A stretch of 64,000 bases of DNA from Streptomyces venezuelae (GTDB lineage Bacteria; Actinomycetota; Actinomycetes; Streptomycetales; Streptomycetaceae). A program made the translations under genes and the position numbers. Location of the stretch: assembly GCF_008642275.1 (NCBI RefSeq), contig NZ_CP029189.1, positions 992,001-1,056,000 on the forward strand, read 5' to 3'. Below are positions 26,548 through 34,478 of this stretch, one piece after another. The notes beneath the pieces are model-generated. The model did no database searches and was not told where the DNA came from. It worked only from the letters and a program-made list of their open reading frames with translations. The number at the start of each line of letters is the position of its first letter. Positions within the stretch are counted from its first letter, which is position 1.

Positions 26548-28131
26548 CTACCAGCTGGTCTTGCGGTAGAACTCCCACATCTGCATGACGGTCTGCGGGT
26601 CCAGCGCGCGCTCGGCGCCCGCGATGTCCTCACGGGCCGCGACGTACAGCTTGCCCTGCCACAGGGGCAGCAGCCGGACGTCGTCCGCGAAGATCTTCTG
26701 GGCCTGCTCGAACTCCTGGACGCCGGCCGAGCGGTCGCCCTCGCGGCGGGTCTTGGGCAGCAGGTCGTTCAGGATCTCGGCGGGCTCGTACGGGGTGCCG
26801 ACCGCGTTCTCCTTGCCGACGAACGGCGCGATGAAGTTGTCCGGGTCCGGGAAGTCGGGGAACCAGCCGCGGCCGAAGATCGGGTACTCGCCGGTCTTGT
26901 AGCCGGTCTGGAAGGTCTTCCACGGCTGGCTGCGCAGCGTGATCCGGAACAGCTGGCTCTCGTCCAGCTGCCGCTTCAGCTCGGTGAACTCGTCGGCGGT
27001 CGAGGAGCCGTAGCGGTCGGTGGTGTACCAGAAGGTCAGGTCCACCGGCTGGGTGATCCCGGCGTCCCTGAGGATCTTCTTGGCCTTGGCGACGTCCGCG
27101 GCGCCGTACTTGTCGTAGAAGGGCGTCTTGTGGCCGACGACCCCCTTGGGGACCATCGAGTACAGCGGCTCGGCGGTGCCCTGGTAGACCTTGGAGACGA
27201 GCGCGCCGCGGTCGACGATCTGGGCGATGGCCTGGCGGACCGGGAGCTTGGCGACCTGGGGGTCCTTCGGGTTGAAGACCAGGTACCGGATCTCGGCGCC
27301 GACGTTCTCGACGACCTGGACGCCCAGGGCGTGCGACGCGGGGGTCTGCAGGTCGGTGATCTCCGGGGCCGACAGGCCTCGGTAGGTGGCGTCGATCTCC
27401 TTCGCCTTCAGCGCCGCGATCATCTTCGGCGAATCGGCGAAGTAGCGGATGGTCACCGCCTTGTTCTTGCGGTTGGCGAAACCGGTGTAGTTCGTGTTCC
27501 CGGTGAGCACCGCCTCTGCGCCGTCCTTGTACGAGTCGAGCACGTACGGGCCCGAACCGGTGACCTTGTCGCCCTCGCGGATCTTGTCGGCCGGGTAGTC
27601 CTTGGGCGCGACGATCGAGGCGGCGGGCGAGCCGAGGACGTACGGGAAGGTGGCGTCCGAGCTGTTCAGGTGGAAGACGACCGTCAGCGCGTCCGGCGTC
27701 TCGATCTTGTCGAGGGTGCCGAAGAGGCCCTTGGGGCCGACGTTCGAGCCGATGGTCTTGATCCGGTCGAGGGAGTGCTTGACCGCCTTGGCGTCGAGCG
27801 GCTCGCCGTTGGAGAACTTCAGGCCCTTGCGCAGGGTGCACCGGTAGGCCTGGCTCGCCGCGTCGGTGAACTCGCAGCTCTGCGCCGCGTCGGGCTGGGG
27901 CTTGCTGGAGCCCGTCGGGAAGGCCAGCAGGGTCTGGTAGACGTTCCGGTACAGCTCCCAGGAACCGTCCCACGCGGCTGCGGGATCGAGGGTGGTCGGT
28001 GCGCTCGTGGTACCGACGACGATCCTCTTCATCTCGTCGCCGTCGTCCTCCGACAGCAGGCCGCATCCGGCGAGCAGGGATATGGACGCAAGGGCCGCAG
28101 TGATCTGCAGGCATCTGGTCCGGTTGAACAC
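26548..28131 (-). CDS. Peptide/nickel-type ABC substrate-binding lipoprotein
   Basis: A 527 aa family 5 (DppA/OppA-like) extracellular solute-binding protein. It has a signal peptide (VFNRTRCLQITAALASISLL) and lipobox LLAGC, followed by GTTSAPTTLDPAAAWDGS and LRKGLKFSNGEPLDAKAVKHSLDR, the classic SBP_bac_5 signature. The GTG at 28131 stands seven bases after AGGAG; GTG at 28137 is only one base from it. No permease or ATPase genes are adjacent, so it is an orphan component that must use a distant transporter. Confidence 0.92.
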   Translation of the reverse strand: MFNRTRCLQITAALASISLLAGCGLLSEDDGDEMKRIVVGTTSAPTTLDPAAAWDGSWELYRNVYQTLLAFPTGSSKPQPDAAQSCEFTDAASQAYRCTLRKGLKFSNGEPLDAKAVKHSLDRIKTIGSNVGPKGLFGTLDKIETPDALTVVFHLNSSDATFPYVLGSPAASIVAPKDYPADKIREGDKVTGSGPYVLDSYKDGAEAVLTGNTNYTGFANRKNKAVTIRYFADSPKMIAALKAKEIDATYRGLSAPEITDLQTPASHALGVQVVENVGAEIRYLVFNPKDPQVAKLPVRQAIAQIVDRGALVSKVYQGTAEPLYSMVPKGVVGHKTPFYDKYGAADVAKAKKILRDAGITQPVDLTFWYTTDRYGSSTADEFTELKRQLDESQLFRITLRSQPWKTFQTGYKTGEYPIFGRGWFPDFPDPDNFIAPFVGKENAVGTPYEPAEILNDLLPKTRREGDRSAGVQEFEQAQKIFADDVRLLPLWQGKLYVAAREDIAGAERALDPQTVMQMWEFYRKTSW

Positions 28132-28175
28132 GTGCACGCTCCTCGATCAGCCAGGGGTGCGGCAGACCCTACCGC

Positions 28176-28215
28176 AGTGCCTCACGAATCCAATGGGTTG
28201 GTTTCGTGAGGCACT
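28176..28215. terminator. Long inverted repeat between SDR operon and solute-binding protein
   Basis: Arms AGTGCCTCACGAA and TTCGTGAGGCACT (13 bp) with an inner CCAA-tggg-TTGG stem after a single mismatch. It is downstream of the SDR operon and upstream of the solute-binding protein gene, so it may be the SDR terminator, an operator for the binding-protein gene, or both. Confidence 0.6.
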
Positions 28216-28283
28216 TGACCGGTTCCGTGCGCATTCGGTACGCATTTACCTCTCTTTCGGAGGCAAATCCGTCCGATTATCGG

Positions 28284-29045
28284 TTAGTGCACCCCGGCAT
28301 TGAGGAACATCCCACCGTCGACGACGAGAGTTTGCCCGGTGATCCATTCCGCTTGTGCAGATGTGAGGAAGGCCGCCGCCCCGCCGATGTCCTCCGGCAG
28401 CCCGAGCCGGCCGAGCGGATAGGCCGCCGCGGCCTCCTGCTCCCGGCCCTCGTAGAGCGCCTGCGCGAACTTCGTCTTGACCACCGCGGGGGCGATCGCG
28501 TTGACCCGGACCCCGGGTGCCATCTCGTGCGCGAGCTGGAGGGTGAGGTTGACCATGGCGGCCTTGCTCATCCCGTACGCGCCGATGAAGGGCGAGGCGG
28601 AGACCCCGGCGATGGAAGCGATGTTCACGATCGCACCGCCGTTGTCCTTCTGCCAGGCGTGCCAGGTCCGCTGGGCGAAGCCGAGCGCGGAGATCACGTT
28701 GGTCTCGAAGACCTTCCGCGCGACCCCGAGGTCCAGGTCCGCGATCGGGCCGAAGACGGGATTGGTGCCCGCGTTGTTCACCAGGAAGTCGACGCGGCCG
28801 AAGGCCTCCATGGTGCGCTCGACGGCGACGGCCTGGTGGGCCTCGTCGTGCGCCTTGCCCGCGACACCGATCACCCGGTCCGCGCCGAGCCGCTCGACGG
28901 CCTCCTTGAGGGCCTCCTCGTTGCGGCCCGTGATGCAGAGCCGGTCGCCGCGGGCGACCAGCGCCTCGGCGACGCCGTATCCGATGCCCCGGCTCGCTCC
29001 GGTGATCAGCGCGACCTTGCCGCTGTCGATACCGCTGTACGTCAT
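28284..29045 (-). CDS. Short-chain dehydrogenase/reductase (FabG-like)
   Basis: A 253 aa NAD(P)-dependent oxidoreductase of the classical SDR family. The cofactor motif TGASRGIG is at about residues 15-22, NNAG follows near 90, the catalytic Ser is in NIASIAGV, and the Tyr-x-x-x-Lys is YGMSK. The C-terminus LVVDGGMFL is typical of FabG-like reductases. It probably reduces a 3-oxoacyl or other ketone. Co-directional with a second SDR gene 40 bases upstream, so likely one operon. Confidence 0.92.
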   Translation of the reverse strand: MTYSGIDSGKVALITGASRGIGYGVAEALVARGDRLCITGRNEEALKEAVERLGADRVIGVAGKAHDEAHQAVAVERTMEAFGRVDFLVNNAGTNPVFGPIADLDLGVARKVFETNVISALGFAQRTWHAWQKDNGGAIVNIASIAGVSASPFIGAYGMSKAAMVNLTLQLAHEMAPGVRVNAIAPAVVKTKFAQALYEGREQEAAAAYPLGRLGLPEDIGGAAAFLTSAQAEWITGQTLVVDGGMFLNAGVH

Positions 29046-29085
29046 GTCGTTCGCCCTGTCTCTCGTGCTGTCTCTCGTGGAACCG

Positions 29086-29847
29086 TCAGCTGAGCGGGCC
29101 GCCGGCCACGTACATGACCTGGCCCGAGACGAAGCCCGCGGCCTCCCCCGTGAAGAAGGCGATGGCGTTGGCGATGTCGTCCGGGCGGCCGACGCGCTGG
29201 ACCGGGATCTGGGTGGCGGCGGCGGCCTGGAACTCCTCGAAGCCCATGCCGACGCGGGCGGCCGTCTGGGCGGTCATCTCGGTGACGATGAAGCCGGGGG
29301 CGACGGCGTTGGCGGTGACGCCGAACTTGCCGAGCTCGATGGCCAGGGTCTTGGTGAAGCCCTGCAGGCCGGCCTTGGCGGCGGAGTAGTTGACCTGGCC
29401 GCGGTTGCCGAGCGCCGAGCTGCTGGAGAGGTTCACGATGCGGCCGAACTTGGCGTCCACCATGTACTTCTGACAGGCCTTCGACATCAGGAAGGCCCCG
29501 CGCAGGTGCACGTTCATGACCGTGTCCCAGTCGGTCTCGGTCATCTTGAACAGCAGGTTGTCGCGCAGCACACCCGCGTTGTTGACCAGGATGGTCGGGG
29601 CGCCGAGCTCGCCGGCGACCCGCGCGACGGCCGCCTCCACCTGTGCGCCGTCGGAGACGTCGCAGCCGACCGCGAGGGCCTTGCCGCCCGCCGCCGTGAT
29701 GGCCTCCACGGTGTCCTTGCAGGCCGCCTCGTCGAGGTCGAGTACGGCGACGGCCCGGCCCTCGGCGGCCAGGCGTACGGCGGTGGCGGCGCCGATGCCC
29801 CGGGCCGCCCCGGTCACGATCGCGACGCGCTGCTCGGTGGTGGACAT
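29086..29847 (-). CDS. 3-oxoacyl-reductase-like SDR (FabG type)
   Basis: A 253 aa classical SDR enzyme: TGAARGIG near residue 12, NNAGVLRDNLLFKM, catalytic Ser in NLSSSSALGN and NYSAAK for the Tyr/Lys pair. It closely resembles FabG 3-oxoacyl-ACP/CoA reductases. The start MSTTEQR at 29847 follows GAGGAGATCC. It is the first gene of a two-SDR operon driven by the sigma-HrdB-like promoter at 29919-29947. The two SDRs probably act in one acyl pathway; no other pathway gene is adjacent. Confidence 0.93.
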   Translation of the reverse strand: MSTTEQRVAIVTGAARGIGAATAVRLAAEGRAVAVLDLDEAACKDTVEAITAAGGKALAVGCDVSDGAQVEAAVARVAGELGAPTILVNNAGVLRDNLLFKMTETDWDTVMNVHLRGAFLMSKACQKYMVDAKFGRIVNLSSSSALGNRGQVNYSAAKAGLQGFTKTLAIELGKFGVTANAVAPGFIVTEMTAQTAARVGMGFEEFQAAAATQIPVQRVGRPDDIANAIAFFTGEAAGFVSGQVMYVAGGPLS

Positions 29848-29918
29848 GCTGGATCTCCTCGCCCTTGAGAGGCGGCCGCCCAGAGGTGAGCAACCGCTTA
29901 GTAGCTTCAGCTGAGGAG

Positions 29919-29947
29919 ACGCTAGGAGCCCTGGCACCCGGTGTCAA
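29919..29947 (-). promoter_or_regulatory. HrdB-type promoter of the SDR operon
   Basis: On the minus strand a perfect TTGACA (-35, 29947-29942) and TAGCGT (-10, 29924-29919) are separated by exactly 17 bases. The distance to the ATG at 29847 is about 70 bases. This is the best vegetative promoter seen in the window. Confidence 0.7.
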
Positions 29948-30045
29948 CGCCACCGGATCCGGCCCCGCCGGCATTCGGGGACCGGGGGGGCCGGGAGGGG
30001 CAGGGGCGCGGCGCGGGCGGAACCGCCGCAACGGCGCCGCGCCCG

Positions 30046-30429
30046 TCAGCGGACCAGCAGGTCCAGCAGCCGCTCCACCTCCGCCGCCGGATCGGCCGTC
30101 AGGCCGGTGTGCACCGGCCCCGGCTGCACGACGGTGCTCCGCGGGGCGATGAGCCAGCGGAACCGCCGCCCCGCGTCGTCACCGGCCGCCTGCCCCGCCG
30201 CTTCTCCGCCGCCGCACACGCCCTCGACCCCGCGCAGGGCGGCCCGTACCCCGGCCACATCGGCCCCGGGGTCCAGTGCGAGGAGCTTCGCCTCGTCGAG
30301 GTGGGTGCGCGCGGCGACGAAGGTGTGCGCCCGGCAGTAGACGATCACGCCGGCGTTGAAGCACTCGCCCCGTTCCATCCGGGGCACCACGCGCACCAGC
30401 GCGTACTCGAACACGTCCCGCTTGGTCAC
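30046..30429 (-). CDS. DUF3037 protein
   Basis: A 127 aa small cytosolic protein. It opens VTKRDVFEYALVRVVPRMER, with GECFNAGVIVYCR and a C-terminal RFRWLIAPRSTVVQPGPVHTG, the DUF3037 pattern. The GTG start overlaps the stop of the HipA-like kinase gene by four bases, so the pair is translationally coupled. In many actinomycetes these two families occur together, but their joint function is not established. Confidence 0.9.
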   Translation of the reverse strand: MTKRDVFEYALVRVVPRMERGECFNAGVIVYCRAHTFVAARTHLDEAKLLALDPGADVAGVRAALRGVEGVCGGGEAAGQAAGDDAGRRFRWLIAPRSTVVQPGPVHTGLTADPAAEVERLLDLLVR

Positions 30430-31274
30430 TCGCTGTCGCTCTTCTTCTTGTGGGTCTTGTGGGGCCATTCCGGCAGGTGGTCGGTGAGCCAGCCGGGAGG
30501 TCCCGCAGGCGTCTTCACCTCGGCCTCCAGCGAGATCCTCTCGTGGATCGTGGCCGCGCGCGGCAGCAGCGCCTCCACGTAGGCGCGGCGCAGCGCGTCG
30601 GTGGAGTCGAAGCCCGGCTCGTCGACCAGCCACTCGTCGGGGACGTCGGCCGCGACCTCCGTGAGCAGTTCCTCGGTGACCAGGGGCGCGAGCGCGGCGG
30701 CCGCGCCGGCGATGTCCGGGCCCACGGGGGCCAGTACGTGGTCGGAGGCGTTGTAGGGCTTGGCGGCCGCGGCAGCGGCGGTGGGCCAGTTGTGGTGCCA
30801 GATCATGGTGGCGCCGTGGTCGATGAGCCAGAGGTCCCCGTGCCAGACCAGCATGTTCGGGTTGCGCCAGGAACGGTCGACGTTGTTGACGAGGGCGTCG
30901 AACCAGACCACACGGCCCGCCTCGACCGGGTCCACCTGGTACGCGAGCGGGTCGAAGCCGATCGAGCCGGGCAGGTAGTCCATGCCGAGGTTGAGCCCGC
31001 CGCTGGCCTTGAGCAGCTCCTGGACCTCCTGGTCGGGCTCGCCGAGCCCGATGACGGGGTCGAGCTGCATCTGGACCAGCCTCGGGACCCTCAGGCCCAG
31101 CCGCTGTGCCAGGCGGCCGCAGACGACCTCGGCGACCAGGGTCTTACGCCCTTGGCCGGCTCCGGTGAACTTCATGACGTAGGTACCGAGGTCGTCGGCT
31201 TCGACGATCCCCGGGAGCGAGCCGCCCTCACGCAGGGGCGTGACATAGCGTGTCGCTACCAGCTCTTCCAGCAC
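30426..31274 (-). CDS. HipA-like Ser/Thr kinase
   Basis: A 282 aa protein of the HipA-like kinase fold. ATP-binding Lys is in LGTYVMKFTGAGQG. The catalytic loop reads LVNNVDRSWRNPNMLVW, with Asp and Asn as in HipA, and the metal-binding motif is LWLIDHGATMIW. It lacks the separate N-terminal HipB-binding subdomain of E. coli HipA and ends in a Lys-rich tail. It is followed by and coupled to a DUF3037 gene rather than a HipB-like antitoxin, so a classic toxin-antitoxin pair cannot be assumed. Confidence 0.85.
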   Translation of the reverse strand: MLEELVATRYVTPLREGGSLPGIVEADDLGTYVMKFTGAGQGRKTLVAEVVCGRLAQRLGLRVPRLVQMQLDPVIGLGEPDQEVQELLKASGGLNLGMDYLPGSIGFDPLAYQVDPVEAGRVVWFDALVNNVDRSWRNPNMLVWHGDLWLIDHGATMIWHHNWPTAAAAAAKPYNASDHVLAPVGPDIAGAAAALAPLVTEELLTEVAADVPDEWLVDEPGFDSTDALRRAYVEALLPRAATIHERISLEAEVKTPAGPPGWLTDHLPEWPHKTHKKKSDSE

Positions 31275-31342
31275 TTTCCCAGGCTACCCATCTGTTCAGC
31301 CTTGCAATCCACGGACGTTCATTTCGGGGCGCAGGGACGTCG

Positions 31343-31510
31343 TCACCACTCGACGGCGCTGGGGAGCATCCGGGGAGTCCCGGCCGGCACGCCGGGGACA
31401 CCGCTCCCCAGGAGACCGTCGAGGGTGCCGGGCCCTTTGCCGGCTTCCGGCATGAAGTGAGCATAGTAACCGCGGGTGATCACCGGGGAGGAGCGCCCGA
31501 GCCGCTGAGA
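31343..31510 (-). pseudogene. Remnant of a tyrosine-recombinase (integrase) C-terminus
   Basis: The minus strand encodes QRLGRSSPVITRGYYAHFMP followed by EAGKGPGTLDGLLG, which closely matches the C-terminal end of actinomycete phage integrases (typically RLGHSSPAIT.YAHFMPEA with the catalytic Tyr in YYAH). Upstream the match continues only in another frame (VRPDLEHGLSG), so the gene is truncated and frameshifted. The rest of the recombinase is missing. It lies between the HipA-like kinase and the ureohydrolase, at the inferred border of the polyketide cluster. The remaining gap (31275-31342, 31511-31574) shows no gene. Confidence 0.7.
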
Positions 31511-31574
31511 CCGTGTTCGAGATCCGGGCGGACCAGGGGGTGCGGGCGTGGCCGGCGCCTTCACACCACGCCGG

Positions 31575-32561
31575 CTATGCCATCCCCCATCGGACCGGGG
31601 CGATCTGCTTGGACATGATCGTGATCAGTTCGTAGGCGGCGTGCGAGGCCGCCACCGAGGTGATGCCGGCGTGGTCGTAGGCCGGCGCGACCTCCACGAT
31701 GTCGGCGGAGACCAACTGGCAGTCGGCCAGACCCCGCAGGATCTCCAGCAGTTCGCGGGAGGTCATGCCACCGGCCTCCGGGGTGCCGGTGCCGGGGGCG
31801 TGCGCCGGGTCCAGCACGTCGATGTCGATGGATACGTAGAGCGGCCGGTCGCCCACGCGCTCGCGCAGCTGCTGGGCGATCTCGTCGACCCCGCGCCGCA
31901 TCACATCGGCCGAGGTGACGATGCCGAAACCGAGCTTGGCGTCCTCGTCGAGGTCCTTCTTGCCGTAGATCGGACCCCGGGTGCCCACGTGGCAGAGGGC
32001 CGAGGTGTCGATGACGCCCTCCTCCACGGCCCGGCGGAAGGGCATCCCGTGGGTGTACTGCTGGCCGAAGTAGTCGTCCCAGGTGTCCAGGTGCGCGTCG
32101 AAGTGCAGGACCGCGACCGGGCCGTGCTTCTTGGCGACCGAGCGCAGCAGCGGCAGGGCGATGGTGTGGTCACCGCCGAGCGTCATCAGCCGGGCCCCGC
32201 CGGAGAGCAGTTCGTCGGCGGCGGCCTCGATGGTCTCCACCGCCTCGGCCGCGTTGAAGGGGTTGGCGCTGATGTCCCCTGCGTCCGCGACCTGGCTGTA
32301 GTGGAAGGGGTAGACGTCCTGCGCCGGGTTGTAGGGGCGCAGGGTGCGGGAGGCCTCGCGGATGGCGTTGCCGCCGAAGCGGGCGCCCGGGCGATAGGTG
32401 ACGCCCCCGTCGAAGGGAACTCCGACCACGGCGATGTCCGCCTTGTCCACCTGGTCGAGGCGGGGGATGCGGCCGAAGGTGGCCTGACCGGCGAAGTGCA
32501 GGGTCCGGTCGGTCTCCGTCGGCGGCACGGGCGGAGTCACGTCGTTGGGTTGCGCGATCAT
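31575..32561 (-). CDS. speB: Agmatinase/guanidinobutyrase-type ureohydrolase
   Basis: A 328 aa manganese ureohydrolase that removes urea from a guanidino substrate. Metal ligands are visible in [14 protein letters not shown] and SIDIDVLDP. The family includes agmatinase, guanidinobutyrase and amidinohydrolases, and specificity cannot be read here. It follows the carboxylase beta gene by 31 bases on the same strand, so the two are probably co-transcribed. Because the cluster also carries an amino-acid 2-monooxygenase, I infer that it may convert a guanidino group of an intermediate or product to an amine. A purely polyamine role is the alternative. Confidence 0.9.
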   Translation of the reverse strand: MIAQPNDVTPPVPPTETDRTLHFAGQATFGRIPRLDQVDKADIAVVGVPFDGGVTYRPGARFGGNAIREASRTLRPYNPAQDVYPFHYSQVADAGDISANPFNAAEAVETIEAAADELLSGGARLMTLGGDHTIALPLLRSVAKKHGPVAVLHFDAHLDTWDDYFGQQYTHGMPFRRAVEEGVIDTSALCHVGTRGPIYGKKDLDEDAKLGFGIVTSADVMRRGVDEIAQQLRERVGDRPLYVSIDIDVLDPAHAPGTGTPEAGGMTSRELLEILRGLADCQLVSADIVEVAPAYDHAGITSVAASHAAYELITIMSKQIAPVRWGMA

Positions 32562-32592
32562 GATGTGTTCTGCGGCCTTTCGGGGGCTCGTG

Positions 32593-34149
32593 TCATTGCG
32601 GGGGGTTGCCGTGTTTGCGGGACGGCAGGTCGGCGTGCTTGTTGCGGAGCATGGCGAGGGCGCTGACGAGGACTTCGCGGGTTTCGGCGGGGTCGATGAC
32701 GTCGTCGACGAGGCCGCGTTCGGCCGCGTAGTACGGGTGCATCAGTTCGGCCTTGTACTCCTTGACCATCCGCGTGCGCATGGCCTCGGGGTCCTCGGCG
32801 TCGGCGATCTGCTTGCGGAAGATGACGTTGGCCGCGCCCTCGGCGCCCATCACGGCGATCTCGTTGGTCGGCCAGGCGTAGGTGAGGTCCGCGCCGATGG
32901 ACTGGGAGTCCATGACGATGTACGCGCCGCCGTAGGCCTTGCGGAGGATCAGGCTGATCCGCGGGACGGTGGCGTTGCAGTACGCATACAGGAGCTTCGC
33001 GCCGTGGCGGATGATGCCGCCGTGTTCCTGGTCGACGCCGGGCAGGAAGCCGGGGACGTCGAGCAGGGTGATGATCGGGATGTTGAACGCGTCGCACATC
33101 TGGACGAAACGTGCGGCCTTCTCGGAGGCCTCGATGTCCAGGACACCGGCGAGGTGGCCGGGCTGGTTCGCGACGATCCCGACGACCTGGCCGTCCATCC
33201 GGGCCAGCGCGCAGATGATGTTGCGGGCCCACCGCTCGTGGACCTCCAGCACGTCGCCCTCGTCGACGAGCTCCTCGATGACCTTGAGCATGTCGTAGGG
33301 GCGGTTGCCGTCGACGGGAACGAGCGAGAGCAGTTCCTCGCAGCGACGGCCGGCCGGGTCGGACGTGGGGAAGTGCGGCGGGTTCTCGCGGTTGTTGGAG
33401 GGCAGCATCGAGATGAGGTAGCGGACCTCAAAGATGCAGGTCTCCTCGTCGTCGTACGCGAAGTGCGCGACACCGGAGGTCTCGGCGTGCACGTCCGCGC
33501 CGCCGAGCCCGTTCTGGGTGATCTCCTCGCCGGTCACCGCGCGGACCACGTCCGGGCCGGTGATGAACATCTGCGAGGTCTCCCGGACCATGAACACGAA
33601 GTCGGTGAGGGCCGGGGAGTAGGCGGCGCCGCCCGCGCACGGGCCCAGCATCACGGAGATCTGCGGGATGACACCCGAGGCCCGCGTGTTGCGCTGGAAG
33701 ATCCCGCCGTAACCGGCCAGCGCCGAAACACCCTCCTGGATACGGGCACCGGCACCGTCGTTCAGGGACACCAGCGGCGCACCCGCCGCGATCGCCATGT
33801 CCATGATCTTGTGGATCTTCGTGGCATGGGCCTCACCCAGCGCACCGCCGAAGATCCGGAAGTCGTGCGCGTAGACGAAGACCGTCCGGCCCTCGACCGT
33901 CCCCCAGCCCGTGATCACACCATCGGTGTAGGGCTTCTTGCTCTCCAGGCCGAACCCGGTCGCCCGGTGCCGGCGCAACTGCTCGACCTCCCGGAACGAA
34001 CCCTCGTCGAGGAGCAGGGCGATGCGCTCGCGCGCGGTCAGCTTGCCCTTCGCGTGCTGGGCCTCAGTCGCGCGCTCACTCGGTCCACGCCGCGCCTGCT
34101 CCCGCAGAGAGCGCAGCTCGGCCACCTTCCCAGTCAGGTTCGTCGTCAC
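32593..34149 (-). CDS. Acyl-CoA carboxylase beta (carboxyltransferase) subunit
   Basis: A 518 aa carboxyltransferase of the propionyl/acetyl-CoA carboxylase family, which makes methylmalonyl- or malonyl-CoA. Both crotonase-like halves are complete: [49 protein letters not shown] and [16 protein letters not shown]. The residue after GGAY is Ile, where S. coelicolor PccB has the specificity residue Asp422 and AccB has Ile. It starts with GTG at 34149 although GGAGG is only one base away. No biotin-carboxylase or epsilon subunit is encoded nearby. It probably supplies extender units for the polyketide synthase. Confidence 0.92.
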   Translation of the reverse strand: MTTNLTGKVAELRSLREQARRGPSERATEAQHAKGKLTARERIALLLDEGSFREVEQLRRHRATGFGLESKKPYTDGVITGWGTVEGRTVFVYAHDFRIFGGALGEAHATKIHKIMDMAIAAGAPLVSLNDGAGARIQEGVSALAGYGGIFQRNTRASGVIPQISVMLGPCAGGAAYSPALTDFVFMVRETSQMFITGPDVVRAVTGEEITQNGLGGADVHAETSGVAHFAYDDEETCIFEVRYLISMLPSNNRENPPHFPTSDPAGRRCEELLSLVPVDGNRPYDMLKVIEELVDEGDVLEVHERWARNIICALARMDGQVVGIVANQPGHLAGVLDIEASEKAARFVQMCDAFNIPIITLLDVPGFLPGVDQEHGGIIRHGAKLLYAYCNATVPRISLILRKAYGGAYIVMDSQSIGADLTYAWPTNEIAVMGAEGAANVIFRKQIADAEDPEAMRTRMVKEYKAELMHPYYAAERGLVDDVIDPAETREVLVSALAMLRNKHADLPSRKHGNPPQ

Positions 34150-34478
34150 GCCTCCATTGAACGAACTGCGGACGACGCTCCTCCACTGCCGTGGACCCCT
34201 ATCCTCCGCCCGGCCACCCCTAGACCGAGACCGGAATCCGGAGCCCGCGGCTACCTTGAGACTTCCCGTCGTGACGAACCAGTTCTGCCGCCGACGGGCC
34301 GAACCGGAAGCGGCCGGCGCCACGTTAATTTCGAACGCACGCAGCAGGGCGCCCTCTCGGAAGTTGGTACTGTGCAATCAGACCTGACGAACAGGAGGCC
34401 TGCCGCTTGACCAGCGGCAAGCGCTGAATTCCATGCGCTCATCGGGCAACTGCCTTCCTGCGCGCGTGCGAACGCATC
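34150..34478. other. Divergent intergenic region, carboxylase and LAL regulator
   Basis: A 329-base gap with locally low GC (for example CACGTTAATTTCGAACGCA at 34320-34338). It holds the AGGGGT repeats facing the carboxylase gene (34195-34223), a hairpin TGCCGCT-5-AGCGGCA (34401-34419), and a 17-codon frame from 34433 that ends inside the regulator start. No other gene is seen. Confidence 0.6.
34195..34223 (-). promoter_or_regulatory. AGGGGT direct repeats upstream of the carboxylase gene
   Basis: On the minus strand ATAGGGGT (34202-34195) and CTAGGGGT (34223-34216) lie exactly 21 bases apart, two helical turns, 46-74 bases before the GTG. Similar phased repeats precede three other cluster genes. 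Confidence 0.5.
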
